64,000 nucleotides of DNA from the NCBI GenBank assembly GCA_020638635.1, contig JACKIE010000008.1, forward strand, positions 1-64,000. Reading direction: 5' to 3'. This DNA comes from Planctomycetota bacterium (lineage in GTDB: Bacteria > Planctomycetota > UBA8742 > UBA2392). A program made the translations under genes and the position numbers. The notes under the pieces were generated by a model. The model did not search any database. It was not told the origin of the DNA and saw nothing but the letters and a program-made list of their open reading frames with translations. Below, piece by piece: positions 52,643-60,915 of this stretch; position 1 is the stretch's first letter; every line of letters starts with the position of its first letter.

Positions 52643-53668
52643 ATGACGCCGACCTCCACATCTGAGCCGGCCGCCGACGCCGCGCGCACACAGGGCCTGC
52701 TGGCGGGCACGCTGGTGCTGATCGTGCTGGCGCTGGTCGCCAAGCTGGCGCACCTGATCGTCCCGCAGCTGCCGGGCGCGGTGTGGGCGCTGCTGTTCGG
52801 CATCCTTGCGGGCCTGGGCTCGGGCAGGATCCGCGCCCTGCCGGAGCTGCCGTACCACCTGCCGCTGACTGTGGGGCTGATCCTGCTGGGTGTGCAGCTG
52901 CAGCCGGGGTTGTTCCTGCAGATCGGCTGGCGGGGCCTGCTGCTGGTAGGCGCGTTGTGGCTGGGCGTGGCGGTGCTTGCACGGCTGGCCGTGAAGCTCG
53001 GCCTGCTAACGCCGCGCCTGGCAGGTCTGCTCACCCTGGGGCTGATCGGCTGTGGCGTCACGGCCATCACGGCCGCGGCGCAGCAGGACCGCAAGGCGGC
53101 AGGAGTCCCGGCCGTGTACGCGATGCTTGCGGTGCTGCTGTCAGGCGCGATCGCGCTGCTGTTGTACCCGTGGCTGGGAGAACTGGCGGGCCTGGAGGCC
53201 GGAGAATTCGGCGCTCTAGCGGGCATCACCATCGCCAACAGCGCGGAGGCCGTGGCGACCGCCGGCCTGCGCGGCGACGAATCCATGGGGATCGCGGCCG
53301 GCTACAAGCTGCTTGTCAACGCGGTGCAGGGCGTGCCGATCCTGGCGTACCTGTGGCTGTACACGCCGAAGCAGCAGCACTCCCACGGCTGGGGGTTGCC
53401 GAAGGCGCTGCTGCAGCGCGTGCCGTACTTCGTGTGGGGCTTTGGCGCCGTGGCGCTGGCGAGCGCTCTGGGTGCATTTTCGGCCGAGGAGCGCGAGCAG
53501 CTCGGCCACCTGACGCGCTACGCGTTCTTCGTGGCACTGGTGGGCGTGGGTTATCGCACGCGGCTGGACGTGCTGCGGCGCGTGGGTTTGCGGCCGGTGC
53601 TGGTGGGGCTGGTGATCTGGGCGATTACTTCGGCGGGCGTGCTGCTGGTGCTGCACGCCTGGAAATGA
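52643..53668 (+). CDS. YeiH/UPF0324-family putative sulfate/sulfur-anion permease
   Basis: 341 residues with about ten TM helices and family motifs PGAVWALLFGILAGL, TVGLILLGVQLQPGLF, GLIGCGVTAITAAAQ, ITIANSAEAVATAGL and ALVGVGYRTRLDVLR. Annotated in other genomes as a sulfate exporter; direction of transport is unproven. The neighbours (cysC, sulfite reductase-APS reductase, SUMT) fit movement of sulfate or sulfite. It overlaps the next gene by four bases (ATGA). Confidence 0.85.
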   Translation: MTPTSTSEPAADAARTQGLLAGTLVLIVLALVAKLAHLIVPQLPGAVWALLFGILAGLGSGRIRALPELPYHLPLTVGLILLGVQLQPGLFLQIGWRGLLLVGALWLGVAVLARLAVKLGLLTPRLAGLLTLGLIGCGVTAITAAAQQDRKAAGVPAVYAMLAVLLSGAIALLLYPWLGELAGLEAGEFGALAGITIANSAEAVATAGLRGDESMGIAAGYKLLVNAVQGVPILAYLWLYTPKQQHSHGWGLPKALLQRVPYFVWGFGAVALASALGAFSAEEREQLGHLTRYAFFVALVGVGYRTRLDVLRRVGLRPVLVGLVIWAITSAGVLLVLHAWK

Positions 53669-55974
53669 GAGACGAAATGGAACCTGAAGTCAGGCACATT
53701 GCGAAGACGGACTACTCGAAGCATCGAGTGCTGCGCAGCAACGGCGAAGTGACGATCGACGGCGTGTACCCGGAGCGCGAGGCGGGCTTCTACATGGTGC
53801 GCGTGCGCGTGCCGGGCGGGCTGCTGACAATCGCGCAGGCCTACGCGCTGGCGGAGTTTGCGGGCAGCTACGCCAACGGCGAGTGGCACATCGACACCCG
53901 CGCCAACGTGGAGTTCCATGGCGTGGCCGAGGCGAAGCTGCTGGCGTTCATCGAGGCGATCGAGACCACGGGCCTCAGCACCCGGGGTGCCTGCGGCGAC
54001 AGCGTGCGTAACATCGTGACCGGCAGCGAGACCGCCAGCGCCAGCGTGGCGCGCATCCAGCGCGTGGTGGAAACGCTGACCCGCATGTTCGCGGGCAAGC
54101 CTGAGTTCGAGACCCTTCCGCGGAAGTTCAAGATCGCGTTCTACGCGGCCGACGACCGCGAGCCGCTGCATCGCATCAACGACCTGGGTTTCGTGGAGGC
54201 AAAAAGGGTCAGGCACAATTCCGGCGAACTGCCGCCGGAATTGAGCCAGACCCGGTTCTCGGTCTGGATCGGCGGCGGACTGGGGCGCGAGCCGCGGCTG
54301 GGCGACCTGCTGTTCCGCCAGGTGCCGGAGCATGCGGTGCCCGGCCTGGTGGCCGCCGCTGTGCTGGTGCACAACGAGCACTCGAACCGCAAGAACCGCG
54401 TCCGGGCGCGCCTGAAGTTCGTGCTTGAGGACCTGGGCCTGACGCGGGTGCGCAACCTGATCCTGGAAAAGTGGGTGCCGCCGCCCGAGGTGGACACCGC
54501 GCCGCGCCTTACCCTGGAAGCGCCGCCGGTACGCATCAGCGCGGACGGCATTCACGTCCAGGACGACGGGCGCTTCCGCGTGCGGGTGCCGGTTGTGGCC
54601 GGCGACCTGAGCGTTGAGCAGGCGGCAGCGATCACGCGCGCCGCCGAGCGCTCGGGCGCCGCCACCCTGGTGCTGTCGGCGCGGCAGAACCTGTCGATTC
54701 CGGACGTGGAAGCCGCGCAGGTGCCCGGCCTGGTGCGCGAGCTGGAGGCGCTGGGCTATCCACCTTCAGGCTGGTTCGGCGCGCGCGACATCGTGGCCTG
54801 CCCGGGCGCGAGCAGCTGCCGCAAGGGCTTTGTCGAGACGCATGACTTCGCGCGCGAGCTGGCGGACGCGCTGGAGAACGTAGAAGCGCCGTCCTGGGCC
54901 AAACGCCTGCGCATCAGCGTGAGCGGCTGCCCCAACAGCTGCTCGCAGCCGCAGCTCTACGACATCGGTTTTCGCGGCAACGCCGGCAAGGCGAACGGCC
55001 AGGTGGTGAAGGGTTACGACCTGCTGCTGGGCGGGCGCCTCTACGGCCGCACACTGCTGGCACAGCAATTTGCCAACCTGCTGAGCCAACGGGATGTACT
55101 GGCGGCGGCGACGGCGGCGGTGCGCGTGTATACGCAACAGGCGCTGGAGGCGGAGCCGTTCGAGCAGTTCATCGAGCGTGTCGGCCTGCACGCCTTTGCG
55201 CGGGCTCTGCGTGGGCAGGTGAAGCTGGAGCAAGGCGAATGGGCGGCGACGCTGCCGGAGGTCGCCGTGCCCGCGGACGGCGCACAGGCTGAGGCCGCGT
55301 CGGCGGCGCTCGAGACGCGTTCGCCGCGCGAAATCCTGCAGTGGGCGCTGGAGACGTACGGCGACTCGCTGCTCGTGACCAGCGCCCTGGGCGCGGGCGG
55401 CGTGCTGCTGGCCCAGTACCTCAAAGAGCTTGCGCCGGGGCACCCCACGTTCCTGATCAACACCGGCAAGCTGTTCCCGGAGTCACTGGCCTACTACCGG
55501 CAGCTGCGCGAACAGTTCGGCCTGAAGCTGCTGGCCGTGGGCAGCGGCTTCGGCGAGCAGGAGTTCGCCGAGATCTACGGCGAGCGGCTGTGGGAGCGCG
55601 ACCCCGACCTGTGCTGCAACATCCGGAAGGTGCAGGTGCTGGGCCGCCTGCGCCAGGGCAAGCGCGCCTGGGTGAGCGGCCTGCGCCGCGAACAGGGCGG
55701 CGAGCGCGCGAACGGCAACGTGCTGGAATTGCTGCCCGACGGCCTGCTCAAGGTGCAGCCGCTGGCGTTCGTGTCGCGCAAGTGGATCGACGAGGAACTG
55801 CGCAACTACGGGCTGCCCCAGCACCCGCTGCACGGCATGGGCTACCGCAGCGTGGGCTGCGAGCCCTGCACCCGCGCGGTGAAAGATGGTGAACAGGAAC
55901 GCGCCGGCCGTTGGGCCGGACTGGCCAAGACGGAGTGCGGCCTGCACCAGCGCAGGCAGGAGGCACAGTCATGA
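53665..55974 (+). CDS. Sulfite reductase - APS reductase (CysH) fusion protein
   Basis: 769 residues from the ATG at 53665 (53677 also possible). Residues 1-540 are a ferredoxin-type sulfite/nitrite reductase: two half-domains and siroheme-4Fe4S ligands C379, C385 (CPGASSC) and C422, C426 (SGCPNSCSQPQLYDIGF). Residues about 553-769 are CysH: LLVTSALGAGG, TGKLFPES, and cluster Cys C650-C651, C732, C735 (GCEPCT) and the ECGLH motif, the set of APS reductases. One polypeptide could thus carry APS to sulfite to sulfide. Residues about 181-197 (RVRHNSGELPPELSQTR) come from a palindromic repeat. An ATGA overlap joins it to cobA. Confidence 0.92.
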   Translation: MRDEMEPEVRHIAKTDYSKHRVLRSNGEVTIDGVYPEREAGFYMVRVRVPGGLLTIAQAYALAEFAGSYANGEWHIDTRANVEFHGVAEAKLLAFIEAIETTGLSTRGACGDSVRNIVTGSETASASVARIQRVVETLTRMFAGKPEFETLPRKFKIAFYAADDREPLHRINDLGFVEAKRVRHNSGELPPELSQTRFSVWIGGGLGREPRLGDLLFRQVPEHAVPGLVAAAVLVHNEHSNRKNRVRARLKFVLEDLGLTRVRNLILEKWVPPPEVDTAPRLTLEAPPVRISADGIHVQDDGRFRVRVPVVAGDLSVEQAAAITRAAERSGAATLVLSARQNLSIPDVEAAQVPGLVRELEALGYPPSGWFGARDIVACPGASSCRKGFVETHDFARELADALENVEAPSWAKRLRISVSGCPNSCSQPQLYDIGFRGNAGKANGQVVKGYDLLLGGRLYGRTLLAQQFANLLSQRDVLAAATAAVRVYTQQALEAEPFEQFIERVGLHAFARALRGQVKLEQGEWAATLPEVAVPADGAQAEAASAALETRSPREILQWALETYGDSLLVTSALGAGGVLLAQYLKELAPGHPTFLINTGKLFPESLAYYRQLREQFGLKLLAVGSGFGEQEFAEIYGERLWERDPDLCCNIRKVQVLGRLRQGKRAWVSGLRREQGGERANGNVLELLPDGLLKVQPLAFVSRKWIDEELRNYGLPQHPLHGMGYRSVGCEPCTRAVKDGEQERAGRWAGLAKTECGLHQRRQEAQS
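54206..54253. repeat. GGGTCAGGCAC palindrome inside the sulfite reductase domain
   Basis: GGGTCAGGCACAATTCCGGC and GCCGGAATTGAGCCAGACCC around an 8-nt loop, a 48-bp stem whose length is a multiple of three and which stays in frame. Confidence 0.85.
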
Positions 55975-56858
55975 ATGAAAAACCCGGCATCGTGACACTG
56001 GTGGGCGCAGGCCCCGGAGACCCGGACCTGCTGACGATCGGCGCCGCCCGCGCATTGGGCCGCGCCGACGTGGTGGTGCACGACAACCTGGTGTGCCCGG
56101 AAATCCTGGCGCTCGCCCCGCAGGCCGAGCACATCGACGTCGGCAAGCTGCCCTTCGGCAAGCAGACCGCGCAGGAAACCATCAACGGCATCCTGGTGCG
56201 CGAGGGCTCGCTCGGCCGCAACGTGGTGCGGCTCAAGGGTGGCGACCCGTTCATCTTCGGACGGGGGACCGAAGAAGTGGAAGCGCTGCACAACGCCGGC
56301 GTTCCGTTCCGTGTAATCCCGGGCGTGACCTCGCTGAACGGCGTGCTGGGCACTGCGGGCGTGGCGCTGACCACACGCGGGCTCAAGCGCGGCTTCGCGG
56401 TCTTCAGCGGGGCGGGCAGCAGCGCGGCCGAGTTCCGCTCCTGGGCGGCGTACCCCGGCCCGGTGGTGGTCTACATGGGTGTGCACAGCGCCGCGGAGAT
56501 CAGCCGCGAGTTCATCGTCGCCGGCCGCGACGCCGCCGAGCCTGTGGTGGTGGTGGCGCGCGGCGGCACGCCGCGTGAGACGATCGCCGAGACGACGCTG
56601 GAAGCACTGCCCACGCTGCTGGCCAACGCGGCCGAGTGGACGCCTGCCATCATCGTGATCGGTGCTTCGCGCGAGCACGCGTTCAAGGCCCGTCCGCTCG
56701 ACGGCAAGGTGGCGGTGTTCAGCGGCGGATCGCTGGACAGCCCGGTCGCCGATGAGTTGCGCGCCTTGGGCGCCATTCCCGCGCGCGGCGTGAAGCATGA
56801 GCCGGCGCACCCCTTCGCGCGCGAAGTGGCCGCGCCGGTGGAGGTGCCCAAGCAGTAA
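55971..56858 (+). CDS. cobA: Uroporphyrinogen-III C-methyltransferase (SUMT)
   Basis: 295 residues from the ATG at 55971, overlapping the fusion gene stop. Motifs VTLVGAGPGDPDLLTIGAARAL, VVRLKGGDPFIFGRGTEEV, GVTSLNGVLGTAGVALTTRG and ARGGTPRE. Makes precorrin-2 from uroporphyrinogen III, the siroheme precursor needed by the upstream sulfite reductase. The C-terminal 55 residues continue with an extra domain start (GKVAVFSGGSLDSPVADELRALG) resembling a truncated uroporphyrinogen-III synthase. Confidence 0.93.
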   Translation: MNEKPGIVTLVGAGPGDPDLLTIGAARALGRADVVVHDNLVCPEILALAPQAEHIDVGKLPFGKQTAQETINGILVREGSLGRNVVRLKGGDPFIFGRGTEEVEALHNAGVPFRVIPGVTSLNGVLGTAGVALTTRGLKRGFAVFSGAGSSAAEFRSWAAYPGPVVVYMGVHSAAEISREFIVAGRDAAEPVVVVARGGTPRETIAETTLEALPTLLANAAEWTPAIIVIGASREHAFKARPLDGKVAVFSGGSLDSPVADELRALGAIPARGVKHEPAHPFAREVAAPVEVPKQ

Positions 56859-56860
56859 AC

Positions 56861-56940
56861 GAAGGCGGCGCCTGCCGATGCTCGAGCAGGCCCGTGACGA
56901 GCCGGCCGCATGGGGCGGCCGGGGTGCAGGCGCCGCCTTC
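56861..56940. repeat. 80-bp inverted repeat after cobA
   Basis: Perfect 15-bp arms GAAGGCGGCGCCTGC (56861-56875) and GCAGGCGCCGCCTTC (56926-56940) with a nested CCGGCCGC stem; likely transcription terminator or REP-type element. Confidence 0.75.
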
Positions 56941-57002
56941 ACATTTTCTTGATGCGCGTTTGCGTTGGGGAGGTCTACTGGCGGTGCGACCCGAGGAACG
57001 CC

Positions 57003-58124
57003 ATGCGCCTGCTGATGATTTCCGCCCTCGCCGGTTACGGCCACGTGCGCGCCGCCCAGGCGCTTGAAGTCCGCGCGCGCGAGCTGTACCCGGACGCCGA
57101 AGTGCGCAACGTAGACATCCTGGACTACACGGCCGCGATTTATCGAAAAGCCTACGCCGCCAGCTACCTGAAACTGGCGGACCGCGCGCCGGAGTTGTGG
57201 GGCTACCTGTTCAACAAGGGCGACCGCCCCAGGGCGCAGAAGCGCCAGGCCGCGATCATTCGGGCATTTGATCGCATCGAGTTCGCCAGCTTCCGCGCCA
57301 TGCTGCGCGAGTTCGCGCCGGACCACGTGTTGTGCTCGCACTTCCTGCCGGCTCAGATCCTGCTTCCTTATGAAGGAAAGGACTGGGTCAACTTTACGCT
57401 GAACCTGTGCGTCACCGACTACGTCGCCCACGGCTTCTGGGCGCAACTCAACGCCACGCGGATTTTCGTCGCCAGCGGCGAGGCCGTCGAAGAACTGGTG
57501 GAAAAGGGGATCGAGCGCGAGCGCGTGCGCCAGTGCGGCATCCCGATCATGCCCCAGTTCGGCCGAGAGTACGACCGCGCGGCATTGTGCGCAAAGTTCG
57601 ACCTCGACCCGCAAATCCCCACCGTGCTGGCCATGAGCGGCGGCTGGGGCGCGGCCGGCCTGCCAAGGTTGGTGGAAACCATCATGGGCTTCGCGCCCGT
57701 GCAGGTGATCGCCATCGCCGGCCGCAACGAGCGCATGCGCGAGAAGGTCGCGGATGTGCCGGCGCCAGCGGGCAGCCGCTGCCTGGCGCTGGGCTTCGTG
57801 GACAACATCTACGAGTACATGGCGGTCTCCGACCTGTGCGTGACCAAGAGCGGCGGGCTGACGACGGCCGAGTGCCTGGCGATGGGCCTGCCGATGCTGA
57901 TTCCCAACCCGATCCCGGGCCAGGAAGAGCGTAACGCCGAGTACGTGACGGAGAACGGCGCTGCGCTGATTGCGCGCAGCCCCGGCGCGCTGAAGTACAA
58001 GATCGGCAAGTTCCTGGGCGATCCCGAACTGCGCCGGCGCATGCAGGCCGCCGCAAAGGCGCGCAGTGCGCCGCACGCCGCGGAGCAGATCCTGCGCAGC
58101 GTGGTCGAAGAGAACGCCGGCTGA
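57003..58124 (+). CDS. MGDG-synthase/UgtP-like family 28 glycosyltransferase
   Basis: 373 residues from the ATG at 57003 (GAGGAA upstream). N-terminal MRLLMISALAGYGHVRAAQAL is the MGDG synthase GxGH loop; the C-terminal donor site has LALGFVDNIYEYMAVSDLCVTKSGGLTTAECLAMGLPMLIPNPIPGQE. It should transfer a sugar from a nucleotide donor to diacylglycerol or a related lipid at the inner membrane. Alternative: MurG-like acceptor. Single gene, convergent with the cytochrome gene. Confidence 0.88.
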   Translation: MRLLMISALAGYGHVRAAQALEVRARELYPDAEVRNVDILDYTAAIYRKAYAASYLKLADRAPELWGYLFNKGDRPRAQKRQAAIIRAFDRIEFASFRAMLREFAPDHVLCSHFLPAQILLPYEGKDWVNFTLNLCVTDYVAHGFWAQLNATRIFVASGEAVEELVEKGIERERVRQCGIPIMPQFGREYDRAALCAKFDLDPQIPTVLAMSGGWGAAGLPRLVETIMGFAPVQVIAIAGRNERMREKVADVPAPAGSRCLALGFVDNIYEYMAVSDLCVTKSGGLTTAECLAMGLPMLIPNPIPGQEERNAEYVTENGAALIARSPGALKYKIGKFLGDPELRRRMQAAAKARSAPHAAEQILRSVVEENAG

Positions 58125-59945
58125 TCACGGCGTCGTAGCGGTGTCCTCGTCAATCAACTCCGGCGTGCGCTGTGCGGCCTCGTAGTACTGGCGGAACACG
58201 TTCACTTCGCGCAGGTAGTCGTGCAGGAACACCTCCGCGGCTTCGCGCGCGCTGATGGTCTGGAACAACAGCTGCACTTCCACGGTGTAGCTGCCCGCCG
58301 CCAGGCCGCTGACCTGGTAGTGCACGCTGTCGGAGCCGCCGCCGAAGTCGCCGTCGCCGGTCACCCCCTGGGGGCGCATGTGGTTGATGTCCGGGTGGGT
58401 GTCCGACCAGCCCTGCGGCAGGAGGCGGTTGTCCTTGTAGTAGCTGTTGCAGAACAGCAGGCTGAAGGTCGCGTTGCCCGCCACGTCAGCGCCCACGGCC
58501 TCGTAGATCTGAACTTCGTCCTGCCCGCTGATCGACTGGCGGTGCGGCTGGATCGGCCCGTGGGCGGCCTCGCTGGCCAGGGGCTGGTTTGCGCCGTCGA
58601 GGATGCGGCCGGCGCTGTCGTAGTCGCCGCTGCGCCACACCACCCCGCCGCTTGCGTCTTTCACCAGCACGCGCAACCAGGCGCGTCGGCTGAGGTAGCT
58701 GGTGGGGAACTTGTGGCCGGTGCGGTTGGCGACCAGCACATCGAAATCGAGCGTGCCGCCGGCCAGGTTGATGCTGGTGATGGTGACGTCGGCGGTGTCG
58801 TTCTCGAGCAGGTCGCGGGTGCGGTCGATCAGGTGGTTGAAGTCGGCCGCGCTCGCGGCCGGGTTCAGGTCCGCGGCACGATCGCGCAGGATCGAGAGCA
58901 TGATCGTGTTGCCGCCGATCATGCTGTGGCGGCTGTAGGGCTGGCGCGGGCTTATAGGCGGAAAGTCGTCGCCTGCGGGGCGCCGTGCGATGCGGGTGCT
59001 GATGGCAATGCCGTCCTGGCTGACGCTGGGCATATGGCAGGTCTGGCAGTCGGCGGCCTGCGTGGTCGGACTCGCGGCCTCTGTACTGAAGATGGAATTG
59101 CGCCACTCGTAGTAAGGCGCCTGCTCAGGAAACGTGTTGCCGGTGATGTTGTTGTTCAGGTCCAGCACCGGGGTGTGCAGCGTGTGGCAGGTCGCGCACA
59201 TCTTGCTCTGGCTGGTGTGGCTTGCCTGGGTGGGTGTGTAGCCGCTGGTGCCGACCATGGGGTTGCTGAAGGGGTTGGCGTGCCGGGCGTAAGCGACCTT
59301 GTTAGGCGAAATCACGAACTTTGCGGTGTAGGTCGCGGGCGTGCCCAGGCCCGTGGGCTCGACCTGGTGGCACAGGGTGCAGGTGACGCCGTCAATGCCG
59401 ACCTGCGCGCGCGGCGTGGCGCCGGTGTACAACTCGGCCAGCGTCTGCACGCCGCCCGACTGGTGGGCCTCGTAGGCCGCCTGCGGGGCGTGGCAGGTCA
59501 GGCAGGTGTCCTCGATCAGCGCGGCGTGCTGCGGGTGGTGGTCTTTCTCGGCCGCGAGCACGGCGCGGAAGTAGGGGTCGCGGAACGAGTTCGCCATCAT
59601 CGTTGCGCGCCACAGGTTGACAGGTGCGATCTCGCGGGCCGCGCTGTCGCGCATGGCCGTGGCGCCCGCGGCGTTGGTGTGGCAGGTGGAGCACACCACA
59701 TGAGTGCGGAAGTGGCCGTCCTGGGCGTCGATCACGGCCGGCAGCACGATGGGCGGCTGCGGCGGTGAAGGCGGCACCGGTCCTGGCCGGGTCACCGGGG
59801 GCACATTTGCAGTGCCGCCGGACCCTCCGCCGGCATCTTGGCCGCCTTCGCAGCCATGGGTGCCGATGGCGAGGAACGCCAGCGCAAGGCTGGCGAAGCC
59901 AAGTCCGGCGGCGAGCAGCGGCTTCCAGGTCTGGCGGTTTTCCAT
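58125..59945 (-). CDS. Exported pentaheme c-type cytochrome
   Basis: 606 residues from the ATG at 59945 with CGGGAG upstream. Membrane/signal segment (7-29) ends in IGTHGCEGG, possibly a lipobox. A Gly/Pro-rich linker precedes five CxxCH motifs: CSTCH, CLTCH, CTLCH, CATCH and CQTCH within residues about 80-320. The C-terminal half (about 350-600) is beta-rich and heme-free (TITSINLAGGTLDFDVLVANRTGHKFPT), as in cytochrome c554-like multiheme proteins with an N-terminal heme domain. Periplasmic or surface electron transfer; donor and acceptor unknown. Confidence 0.9.
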   Translation of the reverse strand: MENRQTWKPLLAAGLGFASLALAFLAIGTHGCEGGQDAGGGSGGTANVPPVTRPGPVPPSPPQPPIVLPAVIDAQDGHFRTHVVCSTCHTNAAGATAMRDSAAREIAPVNLWRATMMANSFRDPYFRAVLAAEKDHHPQHAALIEDTCLTCHAPQAAYEAHQSGGVQTLAELYTGATPRAQVGIDGVTCTLCHQVEPTGLGTPATYTAKFVISPNKVAYARHANPFSNPMVGTSGYTPTQASHTSQSKMCATCHTLHTPVLDLNNNITGNTFPEQAPYYEWRNSIFSTEAASPTTQAADCQTCHMPSVSQDGIAISTRIARRPAGDDFPPISPRQPYSRHSMIGGNTIMLSILRDRAADLNPAASAADFNHLIDRTRDLLENDTADVTITSINLAGGTLDFDVLVANRTGHKFPTSYLSRRAWLRVLVKDASGGVVWRSGDYDSAGRILDGANQPLASEAAHGPIQPHRQSISGQDEVQIYEAVGADVAGNATFSLLFCNSYYKDNRLLPQGWSDTHPDINHMRPQGVTGDGDFGGGSDSVHYQVSGLAAGSYTVEVQLLFQTISAREAAEVFLHDYLREVNVFRQYYEAAQRTPELIDEDTATTP

Positions 59946-60157
59946 GTTGCGCTCCCGGTTGTTTCTCCAGATGAAGCAAAGGCAATGCCAGCCATGACCC
60001 GGCCGTGCGGGTCTGTCCGCGCTAGACCTGCGCGAGGAAATCCCCGAGGCTGCGGAAAATTCCGCGATCAATGAAACGAATCCGCTTGCGCGGCCTTTCC
60101 CGGAGTAATGGCACGCCTGTTGCTTTTCCGACCGGCAGAACCGGCAGCAGGTGAGAG

Positions 60158-60598
60158 ATGCGGAACGTCCAACCCAATCCTTCAGTCTTCAGGCTTCGTG
60201 ACAGCGGCAGCAGCGGCGTGTGGCGCTCCGTCGCTGAGGTGCCCGAATACGCGGTGGAGGAAGCCGCCCCGGCCGAGGATTACGTGCAGCGCATGAACCA
60301 GCAGTTGTGGAGCCGGCCTACGGTTCGGATCAACACGCTGAAGGAAGCCGCCGGCCGGGCGCCGAACAAGGCGGCAAGTGCCGCCTGGGACCTGGCGGTG
60401 GCTTTCGCCGTCCACGCCCTGGGCGTGCAGCGCGGCCCGGCGCGTGACCGTGCCGAGGCGCGCTGCCTGGATGCGATGGAAGCCGCTATCGACGCGGGTC
60501 ATGCCCGCCCGGGCGCGGATCACCCGGACTTCGCCAGCGTGGCGGCCAACCCGCGCTTCCTGGCTATTGCCGCCACCAACCTGCGCAGGCCCGCCTAG
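60158..60598 (+). CDS. Hypothetical protein
   Basis: 146 residues with AGGTGAGAG upstream. Charged N-terminus, then an Ala-rich helical part (AASAAWDLAVAFAVHALGVQRGPARDRAEARCLDAMEAAIDAG). No signal peptide and no recognised domain. 11 bases upstream of the next small gene, so probably cotranscribed. Confidence 0.55.
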   Translation: MRNVQPNPSVFRLRDSGSSGVWRSVAEVPEYAVEEAAPAEDYVQRMNQQLWSRPTVRINTLKEAAGRAPNKAASAAWDLAVAFAVHALGVQRGPARDRAEARCLDAMEAAIDAGHARPGADHPDFASVAANPRFLAIAATNLRRPA

Positions 60599-60609
60599 TG
60601 GAGTCAGCC

Positions 60610-60915
60610 ATGATGCTCACACAGACCGCGAAGTTTGAAACCGCTCCCTACTTCGAGCTGATCGAGCGCTTCGGCATGCGCCCGCGCTATCAGCTGCTGC
60701 GCATCGACGACCAGACCTGGGCGCTGACCAGCCCGGAGGCCGGCCTGGTGCGCCTGCAGTACGATACGGCGCTGGAGATCATGGCCGTGGACGCGCTGCT
60801 GTGGCTGCGCAAAGACCTGGGCTACGAGGTCCCCGACGAGGACATCCAGGCACAACCGCCCGCCCGGGTGCTGCGCATGGTGCGTGATACTGTGCGCGGG
60901 GTGGCAATCAGGTAG
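60610..60915 (+). CDS. Hypothetical protein
   Basis: 101 residues from ATG at 60610 (60613 also possible), with GTGGAG upstream. Alpha/beta, with PYFELIERFGMRPRYQLLRIDDQTWALTS and DALLWLRKDLGYEVPDEDI. No family recognised; it overlaps the end of the convergent kinase gene by eight bases. Confidence 0.6.
   Translation: MMLTQTAKFETAPYFELIERFGMRPRYQLLRIDDQTWALTSPEAGLVRLQYDTALEIMAVDALLWLRKDLGYEVPDEDIQAQPPARVLRMVRDTVRGVAIR

Noticed and set aside
55842..58076. 744-codon minus-strand frame opposite cobA and the glycosyltransferase
   Set aside because: No domain similarity; both plus-strand genes have strong motifs.
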